Source: Arthrobacter sp. MYb23
GTDB lineage: Bacteria > Actinomycetota > Actinomycetes > Actinomycetales > Micrococcaceae
Assembly (NCBI RefSeq): GCF_002979775.1
Contig: NZ_PCPR01000032.1
Coordinates: forward strand, 1 to 47,408
DNA: 47,408 nucleotides
Reading direction: 5' to 3'
In this document: positions 1 through 7,389 of the stretch, in pieces
How the letters are laid out: each line of letters starts with the position of its first letter
Position numbering within the stretch: the stretch's first letter is position 1
Program-made: the position numbers and the translations under genes
The notes under the pieces: model-generated
What the model was told of the DNA's origin: nothing
Seen by the model: only the letters and a program-made list of their open reading frames with translations
Databases searched by the model: none

Positions 1-490
1 GTGGGGAGAACTGCTGCGGCTGCTCGGGCTGCTGTGGCTGTGCCGGCTGCTGCGGTTGGGCCGGCTGCGCGGGCTGCTGCGGTTGGGCCGGCTGTTGTGG
101 TTGCGCCGGCTGCTGAGCGGCCGTCTTGGTCAGGTAAACCGACTGTCCCGTCGCTCCGTGCTCGCCCTCACCCAGCGGCAAGACGTACACGGCGGTGCCG
201 TAGGCGCACACTTCGGTCCAGTTGGTGCCCATTTCAGAGGTGTCGAAGCGCATGGCCACAATGGCGTTCGCTCCACGCTGCTGCGCTTCGTTGACCATGC
301 GGGCCATGACTTCCTGGCGGCTTTCATACAGTGCCTTGGTCATTTCGGGCAGCTCGCCGCCGCCCAGGGAGCGGAAGCCGGCCAGCATCTGGGAGCCGAT
401 ATCGCGTGAACGGACAGTGAGGCCCATGACTTCGCCGAAGACGGCGTCGATCCGGTGGCCAGGGATTTCGTTGGAGGTGACGATCAACAT
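1..490 (-). CDS. YbjQ/UPF0145 family heavy-metal-binding-domain protein with Gln/Pro tail (partial, 3' end outside window)
   Basis: The reading frame opens at ATG (488-490) and runs leftward off the window without a stop, so at least 163 codons are seen and the C terminus is missing. The first ~105 residues match the YbjQ fold: an N-terminal MLIVTSNEIPGHRI strand, then VFGEVMGLTVRSRDIG, then RMVNEAQQRGANAIVAMRFD and a closing VCAYGTAVYVLP strand. From about residue 125 onward the protein is a low-complexity tail of repeated QQPAQP units. The family forms ring-like oligomers of uncertain function, and a tail like this is common in actinobacterial members. No Shine-Dalgarno is evident. A TAGGCT hexamer ends 6 nt before the ATG, which suggests a leaderless mRNA. 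The family call is firm; the biochemical role is unknown. Confidence 0.88.
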   Translation of the reverse strand, partial: MLIVTSNEIPGHRIDAVFGEVMGLTVRSRDIGSQMLAGFRSLGGGELPEMTKALYESRQEVMARMVNEAQQRGANAIVAMRFDTSEMGTNWTEVCAYGTAVYVLPLGEGEHGATGQSVYLTKTAAQQPAQPQQPAQPQQPAQPAQPQQPAQPQQPEQPQQFSP

Positions 491-496
491 GGTCAG

Positions 497-502
497 AGCC
501 TA
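497..502 (-). promoter_or_regulatory. candidate -10 element, leaderless YbjQ gene
   Basis: On the minus strand TAGGCT is followed by exactly 6 nt (CTGACC) and then the ATG. This is the spacing expected if transcription starts at or next to the start codon. No good -35 is visible. Identical hexamer and spacing occur before the DUF885 gene. Confidence 0.45.
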
Positions 503-527
503 TCCAGAGTTGGCCCCTTAATCGGGG

Positions 528-559
528 AAATCCCCCGGGGAGAACTCCCCGGGGGATTT
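528..559 (-). terminator. strong hairpin between symporter and YbjQ genes
   Basis: A perfect 14-bp stem (528-541 pairs with 546-559) closes a GAAC loop. The stem is AT-rich at its base (AAAT/ATTT) and GC-rich in the middle. It lies 24 bp past the stop of the symporter gene and upstream of the YbjQ start, so it probably terminates the symporter transcript. The U-tract is short, as is usual in high-GC actinobacteria. Confidence 0.7.
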
Positions 560-582
560 GCGCCTGTTCACAAGAGCGGGCC

Positions 583-2016
583 TCAGGCCTTTGAATCAGC
601 CAGTTCGCGCTCGTTGCTTTCTGCTGCTGCCTTGTCGGCTGCGAACTCATCCGCGAACGCGGCACCGTTGCGGGGTGCGTTGTAGAGGGACTCGTCCAGG
701 ATGCCCTGACGCTTGGCCACGATGGCCGGGACGAGCGCTTGGCCCGCCACGTTGACGGCGGTGCGGCCCATGTCCAGGATGGGGTCGATGGCCAGCAGGA
801 GGCCGACGCCGGCAAGCGGCAGTCCCAGCGTGGACAGCGTCAGCGTGAGCATGACGACGGCGCCGGTGGTACCTGCTGTGGCAGCGGAACCGAGGACGGA
901 GACCAGAACGATCAGCAGGTACTGGCTGAAGTCCAGGTTGATGCCGAAGAACTGTGCCACGAAGATCGCTGCGATGGCCGGGTAGATTGCTGCGCAACCG
1001 TCCATTTTGGTGGTGGCGCCCAGGGGCACGGCGAAGGAAGCGTAGCCGGAGGGGACGCCCAGGTTCCGTTCAGTGACGCGCTGCGTGAGCGGCAGCGTGC
1101 CGATTGAGGAACGGGACACGAACGCCAGCTGCACGGCCGGCCAGACACCGGAGAAGTACTGCTTGACGGACAAACCGTGGACGCGGACCAGGATCGGGTA
1201 CAGGACGAAGAGGACCAGTGCCAGGCCAAGGTAGATGGCGGCAGTGAACTTGCCCAGGGAGCCGATGGTGTCCCAGCCGTAGATAGCCACAGCATTACCG
1301 ATGAGGCCGATGGTGCCCAGCGGTGCGATGCGGATGATCCACCACAGGACCTTCTGGATGACTGCCAGTGCTGAAGCGTTGAACGTCAGGAAGGCTTCGG
1401 CCTGCTTGCCCACTTTGAGGGCTGCAACGCCGATTGCGATGGCGATCACCAGGATCTGCAGCACATTGAAGTTGACGGCGGTGCTGACGGTGGTGGCAGC
1501 GTTGGCGCTTTCAGTGACGGTGGAGCTGGCGCCAAGACCCAGGAAGTTCTTGGGGAACAGGCCGATCAGGAAAGCCCACCAGTCGCCGGTCTTGCCCGCG
1601 TACTTCGCTTCTTCCGTGATGCCGGTTGCTGCACCGGGCTGCAGGAGCACGCCCAGGCCGATGCCGATCAGCACCGAGACCAGAGAAGTGATGGCGAACC
1701 ACAGCAGGGTGTTCCATGCCAGGCGCGCGGCGTTGGAGACCTGACGCAGGTTCGCGATGGAGCTCACCACGGCGGTGAAAATCAAAGGAACGACGGCGGT
1801 CTGCAGCAACGAGACGTAGCTGGAGCCAATCGTCTGGAGCGTAGCGCCTAGGCCGTTAGGGGCAGACTTGGTGCTGCCCGTGTACTTGGCGATGAGGCCG
1901 AGGACCAGGCCGATGATGAGGGCTGCGATGATCTGGACGCCGAAGGAACCGGCCCACTTGGGGAGCCGGAAGCCGGACTTGCCAGCTGCTGGGGAAGTGT
2001 TGGTTGAGGTGCTCAC
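583..2016 (-). CDS. dicarboxylate/amino acid:cation symporter (DAACS family)
   Basis: This is a 477-aa polytopic membrane protein of the glutamate/dicarboxylate symporter fold (GltPh/DctA relatives). It couples uptake of an acidic amino acid or C4-dicarboxylate to Na+ or H+. Signature elements are present in order: about six hydrophobic helices in the first half; a Ser-rich hairpin-1 motif (SRSSIGTLPLT) around residue 300; the TM7 motif GATTKMDG (family GATxNMDG); hairpin 2 (SAATAGTTGAVV); and the TM8 substrate motif DPILDMGRTAVNVAGQA with its conserved Asp, Arg and Asn. The N-terminal ~20 residues are polar. The start is GTG at 2014-2016 with no Shine-Dalgarno but a TAACGT hexamer 6 nt upstream. 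The exact substrate (glutamate, aspartate, succinate, cystine) cannot be decided from sequence alone. Confidence 0.92.
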   Translation of the reverse strand: MSTSTNTSPAAGKSGFRLPKWAGSFGVQIIAALIIGLVLGLIAKYTGSTKSAPNGLGATLQTIGSSYVSLLQTAVVPLIFTAVVSSIANLRQVSNAARLAWNTLLWFAITSLVSVLIGIGLGVLLQPGAATGITEEAKYAGKTGDWWAFLIGLFPKNFLGLGASSTVTESANAATTVSTAVNFNVLQILVIAIAIGVAALKVGKQAEAFLTFNASALAVIQKVLWWIIRIAPLGTIGLIGNAVAIYGWDTIGSLGKFTAAIYLGLALVLFVLYPILVRVHGLSVKQYFSGVWPAVQLAFVSRSSIGTLPLTQRVTERNLGVPSGYASFAVPLGATTKMDGCAAIYPAIAAIFVAQFFGINLDFSQYLLIVLVSVLGSAATAGTTGAVVMLTLTLSTLGLPLAGVGLLLAIDPILDMGRTAVNVAGQALVPAIVAKRQGILDESLYNAPRNGAAFADEFAADKAAAESNERELADSKA

Positions 2017-2022
2017 CGGAAC

Positions 2023-2028
2023 ACGTTA
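2023..2028 (-). promoter_or_regulatory. candidate -10 element, leaderless symporter gene
   Basis: TAACGT on the minus strand is followed by 6 nt (GTTCCG) and the GTG start. A TTCGCT 19 nt further upstream is a weak -35 candidate. Confidence 0.42.
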
Positions 2029-2190
2029 GGTGCATCGCAAATAACATAGCGAACGAACGTTGAGAAATGTTACGTCGCCCCCTGTGCTGCTCTCGATCGT
2101 GAGCCGCTCATTTGCGGGCCCGGCGCGGTTTTTTGTGAAGTTATTCCCGGAAACAGTGTGGCGATGATCTCTGGCCAAGGTGCTGACCCC

Positions 2191-2257
2191 CGCGCCCTTT
2201 TCCGCCGATCGCGCCCGTAACCTCTGGTGCGGAATGGGGAAACGGGTGCGATCCCGG
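2191..2257 (+). repeat. direct repeat copy A (about 67 bp)
   Basis: The block beginning CGCGCCCTTTTCCGCCGATC and ending near GTGCGATCCCGG recurs almost unchanged at 2405-2471. A shorter inner unit, GGTGCGGAATGGGG followed by (G)AA, GGGGTGCGA or CGGGTGCGA, occurs three times (about 2226, 2267 and 2440). The function is unknown. Confidence 0.75.
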
Positions 2258-2404
2258 GGCAGAAGGGGTGCGGAATGGGGGAACGGGTGCGAACCTGGCG
2301 CTGAAGGGGTGCGCGCGGCGGGAGCGGGTGCGGTCGTGCGTTGTGAGTGTGTGGGCAGGTTTTGCCCTGACAACCCGTGGCGGCGCCGTCGTCGTTTTGG
2401 GCAG

Positions 2405-2471
2405 CGCGCCCCTTTCCGCCGATCGCGCCCGTAACCTCTGGTGCGGAATGGGGGAAGGGGTGCGATCCCGG
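2405..2471 (+). repeat. direct repeat copy B (about 67 bp)
   Basis: This is the second copy of the 2191-2257 block. It continues into a segment (about 2472-2506, containing GCGCGCGGCGGGAGCGGGTGCG) that matches 2299-2333 after the middle unit. The pattern is a mosaic that looks like slippage or recombination between units. Confidence 0.75.
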
Positions 2472-2540
2472 CGCCGAAGGGTTGCGCGCGGCGGGAGCGG
2501 GTGCGCACCCCGCAGGGCAGAGATTGTTAAAGGGGCCAAA

Positions 2541-2604
2541 GGCCGGGCATTTCGGCAGTGTGCGTCAAAGCGACGAAGGAGCAGCACGCCGAGGATGCCC
2601 GGCC
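2541..2604. terminator. inverted repeat beyond the DUF885 gene
   Basis: GGCCGGGCAT (2541-2550) and ATGCCCGGCC (2595-2604) are perfect 10-bp inverted arms 44 nt apart. A shorter hairpin, CCGGCC-TCT-GGCCGG (2599-2613), overlaps the right arm. They lie 14-86 bp past the stop of the leftward DUF885 gene, so termination is the likeliest role. There is no clear U-tract. Confidence 0.4.
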
Positions 2605-2626
2605 TCTGGCCGGCAGCACAGGAAAA

Positions 2627-4309
2627 CTAGCCCAGCAACGCCCGGCGCAGCACATCCAGACCTACGGAACCGATGTTCAACGCCTTGCTGTGGAACGACT
2701 TCAAATCGAAGCCTTCACGGGATTCCAGCTCTGCACGGATCTGCTCCCACAAACGCTGCCCCACCTTGTAGGACGGTGCTTGCCCCGGCCAGCCAAGGTA
2801 GCGGGTGAATTCGAATTGGAGCTGGCCTTCGCTGATGTCGAGGTTGGCCTTGAGGAAGTCGAAGCCCTTCTCCGGTGTCCAGGTGCCAGTGCCCCAGCGT
2901 TCGGGGACGGGCAGTTCAAGGTGGACGCCGATGTCGAACACGACGCGGGCTGCCCGCATGCGCTGGCCGTCCAGCATGCCCATGTGGTCACCCGGGTCCC
3001 TAAGGTAGCCCAGTTCCAGCATGAGCTGCTCGGCGTAGAGCGCCCAGCCTTCGCCGTGGCCGGATACCCAGCAGACGTTCCGGCGCCAGTTGTTGAGGAG
3101 TTCGCGCCGGTACGTTGCCGTGGCTACTTGGAGGTGGTGGCCGGGGACGCCTTCATGGAAGACCGTGGTGGTTTCTGACCAGGTGGTGAAGGTGTCTTCG
3201 CCTGCCGGGACGGACCACCACATGCGGCCGGGACGGGAGAAATCGTCAGAGGGGCCGGTGTAGTAGATGCCGCCCTCGTCGGTGGGGGCGATCATGCACT
3301 CAAGGGTCTTCATGACATCCGGGATGTCGAAGTGGACGTCTGCCAGCTCAGAGACGGCGCGGTCGGAGAGTTCCTGCATCCAGGCCTTGAGGGCGTCGGT
3401 GCCGTTGATCTGGCGCGCGGGATCGTTATTGAGGATGCTCTTGGCTTCCTCGATCGATGCTCCGGGCTTGATCTGGCCGGCAACCTTCTCTTGCTCGCTA
3501 ATGAGCCGCTCGAGCTCCTGAACGCCCCAGGCATAGGTTTCTTCCAGATCGACTTCGGCGCCGATAAAGGAGCGGGAAGCCAGGGCATAGCGTTCGCGGC
3601 CCACGGCGTCCTTTTCCGGGGCTGCGGGGAGGAGTTCGTCCCGAAGGAAGTCTCCCAGGATGCTGTACGCCGAACGTGCGGCCGCAGTCCCGGCGTCGAG
3701 CTTTGACTGAACCTCAACCGGCAACGGCGAGCCGCCCACGGCCGCCGTCGATGCCATTTTGGCGAAGAAGCCGTCCTCGGCGGCGTACCGGCCGGTCTGT
3801 TCGATGACGATCCGTACCTGGCGCGCGGCGGCTACTTTGCCGGCCGCGGCAGCCGATCGAAGTGACACAATGTAGCCCTCAATCGCGCCCGGAACGTTGG
3901 CAGCACGGCCTGCGATGTGCTCCCAGTGTTCAACCGTGTCCGTGGGCATGAGGTCGAAGATGGCGCGGATGTCCTGCGCCGGGGAGGCAATGTTGTTGAG
4001 GTCGGCCGCATCCCAGCCTGACTCGTGGATCTCCAGGTCCAGCCCGAGCCGCTCGCGCATGGCGTCCAAGGTGACGGCGTCCACGTCATCGGAAGGCTCA
4101 AGTCCCGCCAAAGCGTCCAAGGCCAGTTTGGTTGCCTCCGCATGGGAATCAAGACCGGCAGGCGAGTAGTCCTGGTATTCGGTTTCGTGTCCCGGCAAGC
4201 CCAGCGTGGTGGCGAAGCCGGGATCGAGTTCGATCAGCTTTTCTGTGTATGCGTCAGCGACGGCATCGATGGCGGACTTCGGGCGTACGGGGGTGTTTGC
4301 AGTAGTCAC
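2627..4309 (-). CDS. DUF885 family metallopeptidase-like protein
   Basis: The 560-aa protein belongs to the DUF885 family, which has a thermolysin/M32-like helical fold and is thought to comprise zinc metallopeptidases, often secreted. This copy has no signal peptide and is probably cytoplasmic. The diagnostic motifs are present: HEGVPGHHLQ (residues ~385-394; HExxxHH-type zinc site) and GHGEGWALYAE (~417-427), which supplies a further acidic ligand. The C terminus (GQLQFEFTRYLGWPGQAPSYKVGQ) also fits the family. Length is normal. The start is GTG (4307-4309). No Shine-Dalgarno precedes it, but TAGGCT lies 6 nt upstream. The gene stands alone, and its substrate is unknown. Confidence 0.9.
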   Translation of the reverse strand: MTTANTPVRPKSAIDAVADAYTEKLIELDPGFATTLGLPGHETEYQDYSPAGLDSHAEATKLALDALAGLEPSDDVDAVTLDAMRERLGLDLEIHESGWDAADLNNIASPAQDIRAIFDLMPTDTVEHWEHIAGRAANVPGAIEGYIVSLRSAAAAGKVAAARQVRIVIEQTGRYAAEDGFFAKMASTAAVGGSPLPVEVQSKLDAGTAAARSAYSILGDFLRDELLPAAPEKDAVGRERYALASRSFIGAEVDLEETYAWGVQELERLISEQEKVAGQIKPGASIEEAKSILNNDPARQINGTDALKAWMQELSDRAVSELADVHFDIPDVMKTLECMIAPTDEGGIYYTGPSDDFSRPGRMWWSVPAGEDTFTTWSETTTVFHEGVPGHHLQVATATYRRELLNNWRRNVCWVSGHGEGWALYAEQLMLELGYLRDPGDHMGMLDGQRMRAARVVFDIGVHLELPVPERWGTGTWTPEKGFDFLKANLDISEGQLQFEFTRYLGWPGQAPSYKVGQRLWEQIRAELESREGFDLKSFHSKALNIGSVGLDVLRRALLG

Positions 4310-4315
4310 CCACAG

Positions 4316-4344
4316 AGCCTAGCCGCGACACCGCCTACGTGAAA
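4316..4344 (-). promoter_or_regulatory. candidate promoter, leaderless DUF885 gene
   Basis: On the minus strand TTTCAC (4339-4344) stands 17 nt from TAGGCT (4316-4321), which stands 6 nt from the GTG start. The -10 and start geometry is the same as at several other genes in the window. The -35 is a weak match. Confidence 0.48.
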
Positions 4345-4375
4345 GGGTTGTTGAACTTTTCTACGAAGGTGGGAA

Positions 4376-4621
4376 TTAACCCCGGCTGCGCTTCCAAGCA
4401 CCAGGACCCGGCGTGGGGTCAAGGCGCAGTTGCTGGCGGCGCACCCAGTGCCGGACGTTTGGCTTGGACGGCACCGCTTCCTGCTGGCCGCCGAGGGAAA
4501 CCACGACGGCGGCAAGCGCCGCGAGCTCTTCGGCCGTCGGTTCGCCCTTGACCACCGAGAACAGGGGGGCGGCCGGTTCCTGGTCAGGCGCCGCGTCGGC
4601 GCGATGCTTGGGTGCGCTCAC
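4376..4621 (-). CDS. accE: acyl-CoA carboxylase epsilon subunit
   Basis: This small 81-aa protein has the hallmark of actinobacterial acyl-CoA carboxylase epsilon subunits: a variable charged N terminus, then LFSVVKGEPTAEELAALAAV (residues ~20-39), then a basic Trp-containing tail (RHWVRRQQLRL) typical of the family. The epsilon subunit stabilises the biotin-carboxylase/carboxyltransferase complex in Mycobacterium and Streptomyces. Its ATG overlaps the stop of the upstream accD by 4 bp on the minus strand, so translation is coupled and roughly stoichiometric expression is expected. The alpha (biotinylated) subunit is not in this window. Confidence 0.87.
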   Translation of the reverse strand: MSAPKHRADAAPDQEPAAPLFSVVKGEPTAEELAALAAVVVSLGGQQEAVPSKPNVRHWVRRQQLRLDPTPGPGAWKRSRG

Positions 4622-6201
4622 AGCGGGATGTTTCCGTGCTTCTTGGTGGGCAAGCTCGCACGCTTGTCGCGGAGGGCGCGGAGCCCGCGGATGATCTGCA
4701 GGCGGGTATCCGACGGTGCAATGACAGCGTCAACATAACCCAGCTGGGCTGCCTGGTACGGGTTGAGGAGCTCTTCCTCGTAGCCCTGGATGATCTCGGC
4801 GCGCTTGGCTTCGACGTCACCTCCGGCTTCGGCGACGGCAGCGAGATCGCGACGGTACAGGATATTGACGGCGCCCTGGGCACCCATGACGCCAATCTGG
4901 GCGGTGGGCCACGCGAGGTTCAAGTCTGCGCCCAACTTTTTGGAGCCCATCACGATGTACGCGCCACCATAGGCCTTGCGGGTGATGACCGTGAGCTTAG
5001 GGACTGTTGCTTCGGCGTAGGCGTAGAGGAGCTTGGCGCCGCGGCGGATGATCCCTTGGAACTCCTGGTCCTTGCCCGGCAGGAAGCCGGGGACGTCCAC
5101 CAGCGTGATGATCGGAACGTTGAAAGCGTCGCAATGACGGACGAAGCGGGCGGCCTTCTCGGAGGCCGAGATGTCCAGTGTTCCCGCGAACTGCATGGGC
5201 TGGTTGGCCACGATACCCACGGTGTGTCCCTCAACGCGGCCGTAGCCGATCATCACGTTGGGGGCGTACAAAGACTGCATTTCGAGGAAGTGTGCGTCGT
5301 CCACAATCTGCTCGATGACCTTGCGCATGTCGTACGGCTGGTTAGCGGAATCGGGGATCAACCCGTCCAGGGCGAGGTCGTCGTCGTTAAGCTCAAGCTC
5401 CTGGTCGTGCTCCACCACCGGGGCCTCGGACAGGTTGTTGGAGGGGAGGAAGTCCAGGAGTTCGCGGACGAATTCGATCGCGTCGGCTTCGTCGGAAGCG
5501 AGGTAGGTGGAGGTTCCGGTGGTGGCATTGTGCTGCCGGGCGCCACCGAGGGTTTCCATGTCCACGTCTTCGCCGGTGACGGTCTTGATGACGTCAGGCC
5601 CGGTGATGAACATGTGGGAGGTCTTGTCCACCATGACCACGTAGTCGGTCAGGGCGGGGGAGTAGGCGGCGCCACCGGCGCACGGGCCCATGATGAGGGA
5701 GATCTGGGGGACCACGCCTGATGCGTGGACGTTGTTGCGGAAGATGTCCGCGAACATGGCCAACGAGGCCACGCCTTCCTGGATTCGTGCGCCGCCGCCG
5801 TCGTTGATGCCCACAACCGGGCAACCGTTGCGCAGGGCGAATTCCTGGACCTTGACGATCTTTTCGCCGTTGACCTGGCTCAGCGAGCCACCATAGACGC
5901 TGAAGTCCTGGCTGTAGATGGCGATCAGGCGGCCATCCACTGTGCCGTATCCGGAGACAACACCGTCGCCGAGCGGCTTCTTCTTCTCCATGCCGAAGGC
6001 CGTGGAGCGGTGGACTGCAAGGGCGTCGAACTCCACGAAGGACCCCGGGTCAACCAGGAGGTCGATGCGTTCGCGGGCTGTGTTCTTGCCGCGCGCGTGC
6101 TGCTTCTCAATCGCTTCCGGGCCGGAAGGCTGCTCTGCACGGGCCTGGCGGTCGCGGAAGTCGGCAATCTTTCCCGCTGTCGTTGTCAGATCGTGGCTCA
6201 T
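4618..6201 (-). CDS. accD: acyl-CoA carboxylase beta subunit (carboxyltransferase, AccD/PccB type)
   Basis: The 527-aa carboxyltransferase moves carboxyl from biotin to acetyl- or propionyl-CoA for fatty-acid and branched-chain precursor synthesis. The N domain contains GPCAGGAAYSPALTDYV (oxyanion-hole Gly pair) and the C domain contains RKAYGGAYIVMGSKKLGAD. GINDGGGARIQEGV is the typical CoA-contact loop. Length and ends fit AccD5/PccB-type subunits. A longer open frame begins at 6363, but the ATG at 6201 (MSHDLTTTAGK) is chosen because it has a GGAG Shine-Dalgarno about 8 nt upstream and matches the family N terminus. It is followed directly by accE. The biotin ligase lies divergently 1.2 kb away. 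Confidence 0.93.
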   Translation of the reverse strand: MSHDLTTTAGKIADFRDRQARAEQPSGPEAIEKQHARGKNTARERIDLLVDPGSFVEFDALAVHRSTAFGMEKKKPLGDGVVSGYGTVDGRLIAIYSQDFSVYGGSLSQVNGEKIVKVQEFALRNGCPVVGINDGGGARIQEGVASLAMFADIFRNNVHASGVVPQISLIMGPCAGGAAYSPALTDYVVMVDKTSHMFITGPDVIKTVTGEDVDMETLGGARQHNATTGTSTYLASDEADAIEFVRELLDFLPSNNLSEAPVVEHDQELELNDDDLALDGLIPDSANQPYDMRKVIEQIVDDAHFLEMQSLYAPNVMIGYGRVEGHTVGIVANQPMQFAGTLDISASEKAARFVRHCDAFNVPIITLVDVPGFLPGKDQEFQGIIRRGAKLLYAYAEATVPKLTVITRKAYGGAYIVMGSKKLGADLNLAWPTAQIGVMGAQGAVNILYRRDLAAVAEAGGDVEAKRAEIIQGYEEELLNPYQAAQLGYVDAVIAPSDTRLQIIRGLRALRDKRASLPTKKHGNIPL

Positions 6202-6247
6202 CAAGTGTCTCCGGCTCTGTAGCTGATATTCGCTGGCGCAATCCCGG

Positions 6248-6283
6248 GTACGGACAAGAAGCTGACTTAAGTAGCTTCCGTAC
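6248..6283 (-). other. 5'-UTR hairpin upstream of accD
   Basis: GTACG (6248-6252) pairs with CGTAC (6279-6283), and GAAGCT (6258-6263) pairs with AGCTTC (6273-6278), around a 9-nt loop with a small one-sided bulge. If the TAGACT at 6305-6310 is the -10, this hairpin would sit near the 5' end of a ~97-nt leader. It could act as an mRNA stabiliser or regulatory structure; neither is shown. Confidence 0.35.
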
Positions 6284-6304
6284 AAAGAACAGGCCCCGCA
6301 GGCC

Positions 6305-6310
6305 AGTCTA
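6305..6310 (-). promoter_or_regulatory. candidate -10 element for accD-accE
   Basis: TAGACT on the minus strand, about 100 nt before the accD ATG, matches the actinobacterial -10 consensus. No convincing -35 is seen. Confidence 0.35.
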
Positions 6311-6376
6311 GTGACGCCTTTGCCGCGAACCGCTGTAGAAACCCTACAATTTTCCGCGTCCAAGCCAAAGCCATCA

Positions 6377-6400
6377 CTATGTTACCCGCCAGTAACATAG
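6377..6400. promoter_or_regulatory. perfect inverted repeat, probable repressor operator
   Basis: CTATGTTAC (6377-6385) and GTAACATAG (6392-6400) are perfect 9-bp arms separated by CCGCCA. The element ends 6 bp before the -10 candidate of the SDR gene, where a bound repressor would block polymerase. Size and symmetry fit a TetR/FadR-type dimer site. No matching regulator gene is in the window. Confidence 0.6.
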
Positions 6401-6406
6401 TTGGGT

Positions 6407-6412
6407 TAGAGT
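6407..6412 (+). promoter_or_regulatory. candidate -10 element, leaderless SDR gene
   Basis: TAGAGT is followed by 6 nt (GTCTGC) and the ATG at 6419. No Shine-Dalgarno is present. Confidence 0.48.
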
Positions 6413-6418
6413 GTCTGC

Positions 6419-7309
6419 ATGACTTCAAGCAACGGCGCTTCCTCCGCCTCCACAGAGGGTCAAACGCAACGCACCAGCCCCTACGTGGCCACAGCTTCGC
6501 TCAAGGGCAGGACCATCCTCATGTCCGGCGGCAGCCGGGGGATCGGCCTGGCCATCGCCACCCGGGCAGCCCGCGATGGCGCCAATATTGTGATCATGGC
6601 GAAGACCGGCGATCCTCATCCCAAACTCGAGGGCACCGTTTTTACTGCCGCGGAACAGCTGGTGGAAGCAGGGGGTCAGGCGCTGCCGCTCGTGGGGGAC
6701 GTCCGCAATGATGACGACGTCGCCGCAGCAGTCGCCGCCGCCGTCGAGCGTTTCGGGGGAATTGACGTAGTTGTCAACAACGCCTCTGCGATCGATCTGT
6801 CCCGCACCGACGCAGTGGATATGAAGCGCTACGACCTCATGCAGGACATCAACGTCCGCGGTACTTTCCTGCTCTCCAAGCTGGCCCTGCCAGCACTGCG
6901 GGAATCAAGCCATGGCCACATCCTTACCCTGTCCCCGCCCCTGAACCTGGACCCCAAATGGGCCGGGATGCACCTTGCCTACACCATGGCCAAGTACGGC
7001 ATGAGCCTCACCACCCTGGGACTCGCCGAAGAGCTGAAGAACGACGGCGTCTCCGTCAACTCACTCTGGCCCTGCACCCTGATCGACACCGCCGCGATCC
7101 GCAACATGCCCGGTGGGCAGCAGATAGTGCAGGCGGCACGCGGACCGGAAATCATGGCCGATGCCGCCCACGCCGTGCTGACGGGTGCGGGCTCCACCGG
7201 GAACTTCTACACGGACGAGGAAGTGCTGAGCGCTGCCGGAGTGCAGGACTTCACTCCCTATAGCCTCGGCGCGCCCGAAGACCGTTTGGTGCCGGACATC
7301 TTCCTCTGA
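6419..7309 (+). CDS. short-chain dehydrogenase/reductase (HSDL2-like SDR)
   Basis: This 296-aa NAD(P)-dependent oxidoreductase has a classical SDR Rossmann fold. It shows the cofactor motif GGSRGIG (residues 37-43), NNAS (120-123), and a catalytic Ser172, Tyr188, Lys192 set (YTMAK). The segment PPLNLDPKWAGMHLAYTMAKYGMS and the NSLWPCTLIDTAAIRN that follows are typical of the HSDL2/citronellol-dehydrogenase-like branch, often linked to fatty-acid or terpenoid alcohol oxidation. The exact substrate is not determinable. The gene lies divergently from accD behind a perfect 9-bp inverted repeat, which suggests repressor control by a metabolite. It appears to be monocistronic. Confidence 0.9.
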   Translation: MTSSNGASSASTEGQTQRTSPYVATASLKGRTILMSGGSRGIGLAIATRAARDGANIVIMAKTGDPHPKLEGTVFTAAEQLVEAGGQALPLVGDVRNDDDVAAAVAAAVERFGGIDVVVNNASAIDLSRTDAVDMKRYDLMQDINVRGTFLLSKLALPALRESSHGHILTLSPPLNLDPKWAGMHLAYTMAKYGMSLTTLGLAEELKNDGVSVNSLWPCTLIDTAAIRNMPGGQQIVQAARGPEIMADAAHAVLTGAGSTGNFYTDEEVLSAAGVQDFTPYSLGAPEDRLVPDIFL

Positions 7310-7377
7310 GTAAATTCTCTGGGCGGATTCCCAGACGCATTTCAGTGCAGCCATCATCCGGGGACGCTGCAACTGGA

Positions 7378-7383
7378 TAGGAT
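7378..7383 (+). promoter_or_regulatory. candidate -10 element, leaderless birA
   Basis: TAGGAT is followed by 6 nt (TCAGCT) and the ATG at 7390. No clear -35 or Shine-Dalgarno is present. Confidence 0.48.
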
Positions 7384-7389
7384 TCAGCT

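Larger units (their letters stand above)
2017..2626. other. 610-bp gene-free stretch with GC-rich direct repeats
   Basis: I see no credible coding region here: the open frames on both strands are Arg/Gly/Pro-rich GC artefacts without a ribosome-binding site or recognisable fold. The stretch lies upstream of the leftward symporter gene and beyond the 3' end of the leftward DUF885 gene. It holds the direct repeats listed separately and an inverted repeat near the DUF885 stop. Confidence 0.6.

Noticed and set aside
2026..2508. Open frames in the repeat region on both strands (for example 160 aa minus, 143 aa plus)
   Set aside because: They are Arg/Pro/Gly-rich, contain internally repeated segments from the DNA repeats, lack Shine-Dalgarno or leaderless signals, and match no family.
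6202..6363. 54-codon N-terminal extension of accD
   Set aside because: The extension does not resemble carboxyltransferases, whereas the ATG at 6201 has a GGAG site and the family N terminus. The region instead holds a likely -10 and a hairpin.
7317..7335. CTGGG/CCCAG hairpin after the SDR gene as a terminator
   Set aside because: The stem is only 5 bp and has no U-tract; it is too weak to support.
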